A stretch of 64,000 nucleotides of DNA from Ichthyophis bannanicus (taxonomy: Eukaryota > Chordata > Amphibia > Gymnophiona > Ichthyophiidae), in contig CM066037.1 of NCBI GenBank assembly GCA_033557465.1, positions 205,591,156 to 205,655,155 on the forward strand, read 5' to 3'. Below the pieces are notes generated by a model, which worked only from the letters and a program-made list of their open reading frames with translations, did not search any database and had not been told where the DNA came from. This document shows positions 10,468 through 19,970 of the stretch, piece by piece. Within the stretch, counting starts at the first letter, position 1; every line of letters begins with the position of its first letter. The translations under genes and the position numbers were made by a program.

Positions 10468-13314
10468 GTGCTTCAAGTCGTGCGAGAAGGCTATCTTCTC
10501 CACTTCCACCAGGTCCCTCCCTCCTTTTTTCCGGGAGAACCTCCACGACCCCCTCTGCACAGGGAATTACTCCTTCAGGAGTTAACAGGTCTTCTACAGG
10601 AACAGGCGGTGGAACCGGTGCCCCACCACCTGAAAGGTCAAGGCTTTTACTCCAGGTATTTTCTGATACCGAAGAGAACAGGAGGCCTCAGACCCATCCT
10701 GGACCTGCGCAACCTCAACAAGTTCCTCGTGCGAGAGAAGTTCAAGATGCTTACCCTTGGAATCCTTCTGCCCTACCTCCAGCAGGGAGATTGGCTATGC
10801 TCCTTGGATCTAAAGGATGCCTACACGCACATCCTCATCCACCCAAGCCACCGACAATACCTAAGGTTTGTGGTGGCAGGAAATCATTACCAGTACAGAG
10901 TACTGCCCTTTGGCCTGTCCTCCGCACCGCGAGTCTTCACAAAATGTCTCACGGTGGTGGCGGCCCATCTCCGGCTTCACGGCCTCTATGTCTTTCCGTA
11001 CCTCGACGACTGGCTCATCAGAGCAGCGTCCGCTCTGGAGGTCACCAACGCCACGCGCCGCACGGTGACTCTTCTGCAGCACTTGGGCTTTGTTATAAAC
11101 TTCGCAAAGTCCACTTTGCTCCCCTCACAGGATCTCGAGTTCATCGGCGCAAGGCTGCACACTCCTCAGGCACGAGCGTACCTACCGCTCGACAGGGCTC
11201 AACGGCTCATGGACCTAGCCGACCGTTTTCGCAGCCAGCCCCTGGTCTCCGCCAGGCGCTTCCTGAGACTACTCGGCCATATGGCTTCCACCGTCCATGT
11301 GACCCCCAATGCCCGCCTGCATATGCGGCCTGCTCAATGGTGTCTCCGCCAGCAGTGGCGACAAGCCACAGGCGGCCTAGCAGACCTAGTGCGCGTCTCC
11401 GAGCCGCTGATCTCGTCTCTCCGGTGGTGGCTTCAGCAGCCGAACCTGATCTGCGGAATGCCTTTCCAGTCACCTCAGCCGGCCCGGGTGCTGACAACAG
11501 ATGCATCCCTCCTGGGTTGGGGAGCGCATTGCCAAGGGGCACGCACTCAGGGCCTCTGGACCACGTGGGAGTCTGCTCAGCAGATCAACTTCCTGGAGCT
11601 CAGGGCGATCCGCCTGGCTCTCAAGGCCTTCTCCCACCTGACTTCTCACCAGTCCGTCCTTGTCCAGACGGACAATCAAGTTGCCATGTTCTACGTGAAC
11701 AAGCAGGGGGGCACGGGCTCCTTCCTCCTCTGCCGGGAGGCACAGAAGCTCTGCTCTTGGGCCGTCAGTCACGGCATTCTCCTCAAGGCAGTTTATCTCC
11801 CAGGCCAAGAGAATTACCTGGCGGACAAACTCAGCAGGATCCTCCAGCCGCACGAGTGGCGTCTGGATCCCTTGGTAGTTCAGAAGCTCTTTCTAAAGTG
11901 GGGACTCCCCACGATGGATCTCTTTGCCAGTCCTCACAACCGGCAACTTCCTCGCTTCTGCTCTCGTCAGCCACACCCCCTTCGGGTTGCGGCGGACGCT
12001 TTTCTACTCTCATGGTCGGGGAGCCTTCTGTACGCTTTCCCTCCCATCCCGCTAGTCTCTCGGACTCTTTTCAAGGGTCTCCGAGGCACAGCCGTCATGG
12101 TCCTGGTGGCCCCTCGCTGGCCCAGACAGCCGTGGTTTCCGCTGCTGCTGCAATTAGCGGTGGAGGATCCATTCCCTCTGGGGTTTACAACCAGATCTCC
12201 TCACTCAGGATCAGGGGTCTCTGCTACACCCCAACCTCAGGTCTCTCAACCTGATGGCCTGGCTGCTGAGAGGGTAGTCCTCGCTCCCCTTCTCCTGCCG
12301 GCAGAAGTGGAGGAGGTCGTCCTAGCTTCTTGGCGACCTTCTACCCGCAAATGCTACGCCCTTAAATGGCGTCGCTTTTCCGTTTGGTGTGGCCAACAGT
12401 CTCAGGATCCCTTCTCCTGCCCGGTGTCGGTGATCCTGCAGTACTTGCTCTACCTCTCTAATCTGGGACTTAAGTCCAACTCCGTCAAAGTTCACCTCAG
12501 TGCTCTTTCAGCACATCATGTGCCGGTGGACGGCAGACCTCTTTCCAGCGACCCTCTTGTAGCGAGGTTTCTCCGAGGTCTCCTTCTACTTAAACCACCT
12601 CTGCGCCCGCCAGCGCCTGACTGGGATCTGAATGTGGTTTTACAGCGGATCACCTGTCCGCCTTTTGAACCTATGGCTACCTGTTCTCTCCGTTTTCTTT
12701 CTTGGAAAACACTGTTCTTGATAGCCCTCACTTCCGCTAGACGCGTAAGTGAATTGCAGGCCCTCGTGTCTGATCCCCCTTACACTCGGTTCTACAAAAA
12801 TAGGGTAGTCCTACGGACTCACCCAAAATTTCTTTCAAAGGTGGTCTCCCCTTTTCATATCAATCAGGAGGTGGTACTTCCAACCTTCTTTCCCAGACCA
12901 CACTCCAGCCGAGCTGAAACGGTCCTCCATACCCTGGACTGTAGAAGGGCTCTGAACTTCTACCTTGACCGTACGCGGGAGCACCGTAAAGCTGCTCAGC
13001 TTTTTGTATCTTTCGACCCCAATAAATTGGGGCTCCCGGTCTCCAAGCGTACTCTGTCCATCTGGGTTGCGGACTGTATCACTTGGGCTTATGGGGCAGC
13101 CGGACTCTCCTTGGAAGGTCGAGTCACGGCTCACTGCGTTCGGGCAAAGGCCACGTCAGTGGCTTACCTCCGCTCTGTTCCGCTGGCAGACATCTGCCGG
13201 GCCGCTACTTGGTCTTCGAGCCAGACTTTTGCGGTCCATTACTGTCTCGAGAGGGAGTCCCGCAGGGACAGTGCTTTCGGACAGGCAGTCCTCCGTAATC
13301 TCTTTGAGGTCTGA
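10468..13314 (+). CDS. DIRS-A1 fused RT-RNase H-tyrosine recombinase
   Basis: A 948-codon open frame; homology extends upstream of 10468 without a clear ATG. RT: YFLIPKRTGG, LDLKDAYTHI and catalytic YLDD near residue 178. RNase H: TTDAS near 342, LELRA near 376, QTDNQV near 400. Residues about 475-560 (MDLFASPHNRQLPRF, AFPPIPL) sit where DIRS elements may carry a Dam-like methyltransferase; assignment is uncertain. YR: from about 615, with Arg (SARRVSELQ, near 755), HCVR (near 889) and Tyr (VHYCLE, near 925). In the other copies YR is in a separate frame; here a 1-nt gain near 12185-12195 fuses them. Whether the fusion is functional is unknown. Confidence 0.88.
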   Translation: MLQVVREGYLLHFHQVPPSFFPGEPPRPPLHRELLLQELTGLLQEQAVEPVPHHLKGQGFYSRYFLIPKRTGGLRPILDLRNLNKFLVREKFKMLTLGILLPYLQQGDWLCSLDLKDAYTHILIHPSHRQYLRFVVAGNHYQYRVLPFGLSSAPRVFTKCLTVVAAHLRLHGLYVFPYLDDWLIRAASALEVTNATRRTVTLLQHLGFVINFAKSTLLPSQDLEFIGARLHTPQARAYLPLDRAQRLMDLADRFRSQPLVSARRFLRLLGHMASTVHVTPNARLHMRPAQWCLRQQWRQATGGLADLVRVSEPLISSLRWWLQQPNLICGMPFQSPQPARVLTTDASLLGWGAHCQGARTQGLWTTWESAQQINFLELRAIRLALKAFSHLTSHQSVLVQTDNQVAMFYVNKQGGTGSFLLCREAQKLCSWAVSHGILLKAVYLPGQENYLADKLSRILQPHEWRLDPLVVQKLFLKWGLPTMDLFASPHNRQLPRFCSRQPHPLRVAADAFLLSWSGSLLYAFPPIPLVSRTLFKGLRGTAVMVLVAPRWPRQPWFPLLLQLAVEDPFPLGFTTRSPHSGSGVSATPQPQVSQPDGLAAERVVLAPLLLPAEVEEVVLASWRPSTRKCYALKWRRFSVWCGQQSQDPFSCPVSVILQYLLYLSNLGLKSNSVKVHLSALSAHHVPVDGRPLSSDPLVARFLRGLLLLKPPLRPPAPDWDLNVVLQRITCPPFEPMATCSLRFLSWKTLFLIALTSARRVSELQALVSDPPYTRFYKNRVVLRTHPKFLSKVVSPFHINQEVVLPTFFPRPHSSRAETVLHTLDCRRALNFYLDRTREHRKAAQLFVSFDPNKLGLPVSKRTLSIWVADCITWAYGAAGLSLEGRVTAHCVRAKATSVAYLRSVPLADICRAATWSSSQTFAVHYCLERESRRDSAFGQAVLRNLFEV

Positions 13315-13342
13315 ACAACTCCTACCCTCCATCCCGGATGTG

Positions 13343-13435
13343 GGCTACCGGTGGGTAATTATTCAGCGAAGATCCTTCCTTCTGTGCTGCTGAGCTAGAG
13401 GGAGCTCATTTTTGTGCTTAGGGTCTCCGGTAGCC
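13343..13435 (+). other. Hairpin between YR stop and ICR, DIRS-A1
   Basis: GGCTACCGG at 13343-13351 pairs perfectly with CCGGTAGCC at 13427-13435. Type B copies have an unrelated stem at the same position, suggesting conserved structure. Confidence 0.55.
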
Positions 13436-13450
13436 TTGAGCTTGGGAGTC

Positions 13451-13547
13451 CCATAAGTGAGGACTGACTTCCTGCTTGGTCCTGGAGAAAGCGTAGTTAC
13501 TCACCTGTAACAGGTGTTCTCCAGGAGCAGCAGGAATCAGTCCTCAC
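13451..13547 (-). repeat. DIRS-A1 internal complementary region
   Basis: 13451-13487 is the reverse complement of the left tip (8044-8080). 13488-13547 is the reverse complement of the right tip, including its 31-nt extension. Together they equal a left-right end junction, the known DIRS signature for circle formation. Confidence 0.9.
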
Positions 13548-13632
13548 AACCCTCCCTCCTCCCCTTGGAGTTGCAATCGTCTGCTTTACTTTTTTGCAAA
13601 TTTTTATGCTGTCTTTTTTAGCTATGTCATCT

Positions 13633-13821
13633 GACTGGCTAAGATGGCACCCTTGGGCGGGAAGAGGACCGCGCATGCGCGCTGCAATTCCCAAAGGCTT
13701 TCTTTGAAAGCTGGGGAAAATTGCTCCGCGAGGTCTCCGTCAGCGCCGACGTCACCCATAAGTGAGGACTGATTCCTGCTGCTCCTGGAGAACACCTGTT
13801 ACAGGTGAGTAACTACGCTTT
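13633..13821 (-). repeat. DIRS-A1 right ITR with 31-nt extension
   Basis: Inverted copy of 8044-8203, with an extra tip (13791-13821) holding CACCTGTTACAGGTG and CAG/GTGAGT. The palindrome copy at 13738-13751 has one mismatch. Confidence 0.88.
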
Positions 13822-15144
13822 TTTAAAAAGGGTTCCAGGGGTGATCCTGGAAACTACAGACCGGTGAGCCTGACATCAGTACCGGGAAAAATGGTAGAAA
13901 CCATCATAAAGAATAAAATTACTCAGCATGTAGATAGTCATGACCTAATGGGAGACAGCCAACATGGCTTTAGACAAGGAAGATCTTGTCTTACTAATCT
14001 GTTATGTTTTTTTGAAGGAGTGAATAATCAGGTGGACAAAGGTGAGTCGGTTGATATTGTGTATCTGGACTTTCAGAAAGCCTTTGACAAGGTCCCTCAT
14101 CAGAGACTTTTGGCAAAACTAAAGAGTCATGGGATAGGAGGCAGTGTACTATTGTGGATCAGGAACTGGTTAAAAGATAGAAAGCAGAGGGTAGGGCTAA
14201 ATGGCCAATTTTCCCAATGGAGAAAGGTGAATAGTGGTGTACCCTAGGGATCTGTGCTGGGTCCGCTGCTTTTTGACATATTCATAAATGACCTGGAAAG
14301 TGGAATAACGAGTGAGGTTATCAAATTTGCAGATGACACAAAACTATTTAAAGTTGTTAAAACCCAAGAGGATTGTGGAAATTTGCAAGAGGATCTTGAT
14401 AAATTGGAAGACTGGGCATCAAAATGGCAGATGAAATTTAATGTGGACAAGTGCAAGGTTATGCACCTAGGGAAGAACAACCCAAACTATGGTTACACGA
14501 TGCATGGTTCCACATTAGGAACCACCACCCAGGAAAAAGATTTAGGCGTCATTGTGGATACCATGTTAAAACCCTTGGCCCAGTGTGCAGCGGCGGCCAA
14601 GAGAGCAAATAGAATGCTAGGTATGATAAGGAAGGAATGGAAAATAAAACAAAAGATATTATAATGCCTCTATATCGTTCCATGGTGAGACCGCACCTTG
14701 AATATTGTGTGCAATTCTGGTCGCCGTATCTTAAAAAGGATATAGCGATTTTAGAAAAGGTTCAGAGAAGAGCCACCAAAATGGTAAAGCGGATGGAAGG
14801 ATACTCCTATGAAGAAAGGCTAAAAAGGTTAGGGCTCTTTAACCTGGAAAAGAGATGGCTGAGGGGAGGGAGATATGATATTAGTCTATAAATTAATGAA
14901 CGGAGTGGAACGGGTAATCGTAGATCGATTGTTTACCTTATCAGAATATAGAAAGACTAGGGGACATGCAATGAAGCTACAGGGTAAACTATTTAAGACT
15001 AATAAAAGAAAATATTTTTTCACTCAACTTGTAATCAAACTCTGGAATTTGTTGCCGGAGGATGTAGTAAAGGCTGTTAGTGTAGCAGGGTTTAAAAAAG
15101 GTTTGGACAAGTTCCTGGAGGAAAGGTCCATAAACCATTATTAA
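13822..15144 (+). pseudogene. CR1-alpha ORF2, part 2 (RT core to C terminus)
   Basis: Continues the RT interrupted at 8043: NYRPVSLTSVPGK, QHGFRQGRSC, YLDFQKAFDKVPH, then VPQGSVLGP, where the Gln codon is now TAG at 14245-14247. The catalytic FADDTKLF follows. Frameshifts lie near 14640 and 14870. The C terminus ([10 protein letters not shown]) ends at 15144. The three defects and the DIRS insertion make it non-functional. Confidence 0.88.
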
Positions 15145-15312
15145 GAAGGGACCCAGGACATCAATGCTTGAACCAATACAAGCATTGTGGAACCTGTGTC
15201 CCTTGGGGAAACTGCTAGGTACATATGATCTAGATTGGCCACTGTTGGAAACAGAATACTGGGCTTGATGGACCTTGGTCTGACCCAGTATGGCATATCT
15301 TATGTTCTTATG
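15145..15312 (+). other. CR1-alpha 3' UTR
   Basis: Short 3' UTR ending in the common CR1 tail (GGGCTTGATGGACCTTGG ... CAGTATGGCA) and an imperfect octamer repeat. The same tail on the minus strand marks the 3' end of CR1-beta at 26214. Confidence 0.82.
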
Positions 15313-15508
15313 TACCTCCGACCAGCTCCACAAGTAGCCAATGCCTCCACTCGGCTTCTCCTGCTCACCGGGATGCCCCGCTGCAGCCTCCTCTGCTCTC
15401 CGCCCCTGTCGCCTCACATTCAGGGGTAATTTAATCTATTTTGCAGGCTGACGGCCCCGGAGCTCCAAAGCTACGCGGCCATGCTCCCCGATGTCGTCAC
15501 TGGAAGTG
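15313..15508 (-). other. L1-1 5' UTR, distal part and 5' end
   Basis: GC-rich sequence of the same character as 6632-7179, ending exactly at the right target duplication. This is the true 5' end of L1-1. Confidence 0.7.
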
Positions 15509-15521
15509 TTTAGGTAATTTT
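15509..15521. repeat. L1-1 target-site duplication, right copy
   Basis: Identical to 619-631. It lies immediately outside the 5' end of the minus-strand L1-1. Confidence 0.85.
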
Positions 15522-17030
15522 AACATCATTTTGAATATAATTTATTTTAAAATGTGATTTTCCAATATAGTTTAATGGGGTTGCTGTGGCAATGCCATGG
15601 TAACAATTCAAACTGGCCAACTTCCATCACAGCTTAGGGACGGAATCCCAAGCCTAGGGGGAAAATGGAGATTCGATGCCCCATTGGTTCTCCCTTGGAG
15701 ATACCATAGAAACCCCTTGGTTACATTTGGAATTAGGAGGTATTTCCTAGGATACCTAAGCTTCTTTTAGGTAGAGACCACCAGGGATTTGAAAAGATCA
15801 GACCTATGTTACAGGGGCTGAGGCTCTAGGCCTTAAGTAAGCCTAATAGAAAGGTCTGACAGGTAAGTACAAGAATGGTATGTATGATGAGCGAGTGAAT
15901 AATTAAGGTGATCTGTGAAATATCTGTCACCTTGAATGAAAATGTAAGAAGTTGAAAAGAAATTCTGCATGTATATATAAGCCTGAAACTCTATTAAAGC
16001 CCTGTATAAAATATTAAAATATCGAACAGTTCCATCTTGGAAAGTAACAAGTGTGATAAACCTGAACAAGTGCCAATTCAGGCTTTTTGATTCCTGTGAC
16101 CCTATCCTGAGGGAGGGGTGATGTGAACTTACACTAATAAGGCTAAATGAAATTCCTTTGTTAGGGAATATAGTGAGCTTACACTAACTAGGCTAAAGTG
16201 AAATTCCTTTGAACTGATGTCAGTTGAGAGTGAGCAAGAGATTGAGACTTGTATGAGACTTGTGCATAAGGTAAGCAGAAAAACAGCCGAACTAAGGTCT
16301 CTAAAGATAGGGACATTTGAATTCTTTTTTTTCTCCCCGATTTAGGAAAGTATAGAGAAAAATAACCTGACACGTTGAGAAACTTGAAGTATCTCAGAGG
16401 CATATAGTGTCATTAAATGTAAAGAGAGAATTCCTTTTGCCTAAATAGATAGGGTTTTGCTCCATTTGATTTCCTTAAAGATAGGATAGTAGGTTGTATC
16501 AATGAATTGGCTCTGCTAGATGGAAGGGATGGAGGAATGAGACAGCTAAGCCAGAATTAGAAGGAACAAGTGCACCAACGTTTGCTGCCCTGGCATCAGT
16601 GGTATGGTTTAAACTGACTGTATGTATCCACTTGAGTTACAGGAAGAAAGAAACCGAGCTTAGATTTTTTTGTACTTACCTGCTTCAGAAGAAGAATGTG
16701 TTGAGGCAACGTCTGTTAAAAAAGGAAAAACACACAAAGTATCCATTCTTTGTACTTAATAATATAAAATTTCAGAGCTATTGAGTAATACTTATAGACA
16801 AATATAGTTGATACTTATCTGATATCGATGATCCAAAATAATTGTCCATTGTAAGTTGATGATGATCATCTGTAAAGAACATCAAAACTGTTAAGGTATT
16901 TTGAGTTTCAAGTTAAAAGAAGAAACTTGACTTATTTAATAACTGATTACTTTGTTTTTTAATAAATAATTGTTAATAATTTTAACTTAATTCTATCAAT
17001 AATTTTAATTTATTATTAGTATAATTATAT
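15522..17030. other. AT-rich DNA without recognisable gene
   Basis: The 1.5 kb between L1-1 and DIRS-B1 has no convincing ORF, RNA gene or known transposon end. It contains a degenerate tandem duplication at 16122-16211. It is probably the old host locus continued from 1-618. Confidence 0.5.
16122..16211. repeat. Degenerate tandem duplication, period about 51 bp
   Basis: GTGAACTTACACTAATAAGG at 16123 is repeated as GTGAGCTTACACTAACTAGG at 16173. Both copies are followed by GCTAAA and AAATTCCTTTG. Confidence 0.6.
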
Positions 17031-17190
17031 CTCCAGGACATGCAGGAATGTAGTCCTCACATATGGGTATCGTCGGTACCAACGGAGCCTGCGCGGGAAT
17101 GCTCCCCAGCGTCCAATAGGAATGCTTTTGGGAGCATCCCTCAGCACATACGCGCTGCCTTCCCGCCTTTCCAACTGTCCCTCTTCAGTT
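17031..17190 (+). repeat. DIRS-B1 left ITR
   Basis: Inverted match to 24843-25011. It starts CTCCAGGACATGCAGGAA. The palindrome copy CGTCGGTACCAACG has one mismatch. Confidence 0.85.
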
Positions 17191-17424
17191 CTTCTTTTTC
17201 CGCGAAACCGACAGGATCTATTCCCTGTCACCGCAGAAAATTCCGTCTTTAAATTTCTTTTCTTATGGTCGCGTTTGCCTACCGCACAACGCCTACCGGT
17301 ACAGCCGGTTCTTTTCATTTAAAAAAAAAAACACAAAACTTAGGCTTTAGACTGTTTCTTTTCAGAAACGTTTCTCTTTGGTGCTAGGTGCCATTTTGGG
17401 CACTAGGCCCCATATTCCTAAAAC

Positions 17425-19290
17425 ATGGAAAAGCCAACTAGTGGTTTTAAAAAATGTACTAAGTGTGGCGGTACCATTTGCGTCACTGACATCCATGATT
17501 GGTGTCTGAAATGTTTAGGACCTGAACATTCTCCAACTGAATGTCTCTCCTGTATGGGGATGACTAAAAGAGGAAGACAGAACCGGGCTGCAAAGCTCGG
17601 TACCCTCTTTTCTTCAGATGCCAGATCCATTGCATCGACATTGTCAAGGGCCTCTTCTTCCTCCCATGGATCTCAGGTAACTAAACATAAAAGCCGGTCC
17701 TCAAAGGGTAGCTCTCCTGCAAAGCATCGAGAGGCCATTGGCATTGCCCTTGAGGGAACCACACCAGCAAAACAGCCCCGGAGGGAGGCTTCGGCTTCCA
17801 AAGCATCAATGGGGCTTCAGGATGTTCTCGAGACCTCGACCTCGCAAGAACTACCTGTGCCATGCTCAGGGGTTCCGGCCGTCCTTACCGGTACCCAAGC
17901 ATCGGCAGCGTCGATAGACCAGAGGTTCCTCGCTATCCAGCGCAGCATCGCAGCTCTTCTTTCAGCTGCGGTACCGGTGGGCCCACGGGCACCAGTACTG
18001 ACATCGACACTGATGCCAGTACCGACATCGGTACAGTCACCAGTACTGACACTGGTACAGTCACCAGTACCGACACCGACGATACCGGTACCGATGGTAC
18101 TGGCCCCAGTGGGAACTCTTCCCATGCCATCTCTGCGGGAATTGACAAAGCGGTACCGGGTCAGTTCGGTACCGACTTCGATCGGTGCCGAGATCGTGCT
18201 TTGCAGGAGCATCAGGGTCAGGAATACTTTGATTCCTCCGATTCCGAAGACTGACAATTCTGCTGGCACTAGAGGGTTTCTCCTAGAAGATCCCTTTTCT
18301 CCCCAATGCAGAATGTCACCTCCAGAGGACATGTCATTTCAAGATTTCATCCGTGATATGGCCAGAGGTCTTTCAATCACAGTAGCTCCTGAGGAGGAAC
18401 CCAGAGCAAAGGAATTGGAAATTCTCCAATATCCTAAAGCTCCTAAGGAGGCAGCCACTCTGCCTATCCATAAAATTCTGCATAATTTGATGCTCAGAAT
18501 GTGGGAGACACCTCTGACTACTTCTCCTCACTCTAGGAGACTGGATACTATGTATCGAGTTACGCCATGTCCTGGATTTCAGAAAACCCAGCTGCCACAC
18601 CATTCAATGGTAGTGGAATCAGCCATGTGTAAGATGAAAAGTGCAAAGAGGCATGCATCCAATCCTCCAGGTCGTGAATGCAGGACTCTGGATGCTTTTG
18701 GTCGCTGAACTTTTCAAGCTTCCATGCTTTCAGCTAGGATCAGTTCATATATCCTATATATGGGAATGTTCCTCAAGGAGGTCACAGGAGACTTGGAACT
18801 TATGAGCCCATTTCTCCCAGATGAGAAGAGACAAGATTTTCTTGCTCTACTTAAGCATGCTCAGGATGTCTCCAAGTTTGTTAATCGTGCAGCCTTTGAC
18901 TGCTTCGAATGCATCAGCAGAACCTCTGCTATTGCCATTGGCGCACGACGGATTGCCTGGCTACAGGCATCAGACTTGGAGACTTGGATACAGGACAAGT
19001 TAGGCAATATTCCTTGCAAGAGAGAGAATCTCTTCGGCAAGAACTGGCAGGAAAAGGCTAACGAGTTAGATGCTGACAATTCTACCTTAGATAGATTGTC
19101 AAAGTCTACAGCCACTCCAGCCAAAAGGAAACCTTATAAAACTCTTAGCAAAAGAGGAATTTTTATCCTTCCTATACCCAGCAGCGTCAAACTCCAGGTC
19201 AGGTTGCCCAAAAGGGACAAACTAGACAGCAAAAGAAGCCAAAAGGCCCGAGAGCCCAACCAGCTCTCCAGGTTCAGCCCCCTCAAGGGC
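17425..19290 (+). pseudogene. DIRS-B1 gag-like ORF1, frameshifted
   Basis: Starts MEKPTSGFKKCTKCGG, the type B form of the cysteine cluster (CTKC ... CLKCLGPEH ... C). A Ser-rich linker with SSHGSQVTKHKS follows. The next part (about 17970-18250) is built from degenerate GGTACCG/GGTACAG units, and the correct frame moves to another phase before returning. Then come MSPPEDMSFQDFIRDMA and PHHSMVVESAM. An Arg-to-stop lies at 18706-18708. A late frameshift puts the C-terminal basic region out of phase, so that it reads directly into pol. Length before decay was close to the 600 codons of DIRS-D. Confidence 0.82.
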
Positions 19291-19299
19291 TTTCACTCC

Positions 19300-19970
19300 T
19301 TCCTAGAGAGCTTTGCCTCCCTGCCTCTGAGGGGTCCCCAACCTCCCAATATTCTGGGCAGCTTATGCCACTTTGTCAACAGATGGCATCAGATAACAGC
19401 AGAAGATTGGACTTTGTCCATTGTAGGAGAGGGGTACAAGCTTCATATTCACATCATGCCCCCTCCTACAATTCTAAAGCAATTCAATTCACAAACCTCT
19501 GCAGACAATCTGCTAGATCACGAGTTCTCCATACTTCTTGCCCAAGAGGCAATAGAGGAAGTACCCATTCTTCAACGGGGTGCAGGGTTCTACTCCCCCT
19601 ATTTTCTTATTCCAAAAAAAACAGGACGACACAGACCCATTCTAGACCTCAGGGAATTAAACAAATATCTATTTCCAGAGAAGTTCAAAATGATTTCTCT
19701 AGGAACTCTTCTGCCATACCTTCAAAGCCAGGATTGGCTTTGCTCTCTAGACTTAAAGGATGCATACACTCACATTCTCATCCATCCAGATCACAGGAAA
19801 TTCTTACGTTCCCATTTCAGGGCAAGACATTTCCAGTACAGGGTTCTTCCCTTTGGTCAGGCTTCAGCACCAAAAGTATTCATGAAATGCATGGCAGTAG
19901 TAGCTGCATTTCTACGAACCCTGGGGATTTTTGTCTTCCCTTACTTAGATGACTGGCTCATTCGGGCCCC
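19300..19970 (+). pseudogene. DIRS-B1 RT, part 1
   Basis: RT N terminus: WTLSIVGEGYKL, SPYFLIPKKTG, LDLKDAYTHILIHP and the intact catalytic FPYLDDWLIRAP. The L2 enters straight after RAP at 19971, so the catalytic site is preserved but severed from the thumb and RNase H. Confidence 0.87.

Larger units (their letters stand above)
8044..13821 (+). mobile_element. DIRS-A1: near-complete DIRS-type YR retrotransposon
   Basis: A 5.78-kb element inserted in CR1-alpha without target duplication. Order: left ITR 8044-8203, leader, gag 8441-10363, RT-RNase H-YR 10468-13314, hairpin 13343-13435, ICR 13451-13547, right ITR 13633-13821. Inverted termini that differ in length, an ICR and a tyrosine recombinase in place of an integrase define DIRS. 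Defects are few: one gag stop, plus a 1-nt indel that fuses pol to YR. It is the GC-rich type A, shared with DIRS-A2. Confidence 0.9.
7180..15312 (+). mobile_element. CR1-alpha: 5'-truncated CR1-like LINE, split by DIRS-A1
   Basis: A plus-strand CR1 begins within the end of the endonuclease (NSDHSM) and runs through RT to a CR1-type 3' end with a TTCTTATG-like octamer repeat near 15300. DIRS-A1 (8044-13821) interrupts the RT. The left flank ends ...ACACCAATT and the right flank begins TTTAAAAAGGG. Joined, they recreate the uninterrupted sequence that CR1-beta shows near 42985, with no duplication. Confidence 0.88.
632..15508 (-). mobile_element. L1-1: full-length L1/Tx1-like LINE, split by CR1-alpha
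   Basis: A minus-strand LINE of about 6.7 kb once the 7180-15312 insertion is removed. Order on its sense strand: 5' UTR (15508-15313 and 7179-6632), ORF1, a G-rich spacer, ORF2 (APE-type endonuclease, RT, cysteine-rich C terminus) and a G-rich 3' UTR. The flanking 13-bp duplication shows that both ends are complete. There is no long A tail beyond a short run at 632. Frameshifts and stops in both ORFs mean it is now inactive. The ORF1 coiled coil and the Tx1-like C-terminal CCHC support L1-group membership; the exact clade would need a tree. Confidence 0.88.

Noticed and set aside
9945..12254. 769-codon plus-strand ORF overlapping RT of DIRS-A1 as an independent gene
   Set aside because: It overlaps the catalytic RT/RNase H frame and has no domain of its own. 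I kept it only as part of the -1 frame finding.
8044..13821. LTR retrotransposon or endogenous retrovirus
   Set aside because: The ends are inverted rather than direct repeats, there is an ICR, there is no protease or DDE integrase, and a tyrosine recombinase is present. These define DIRS.
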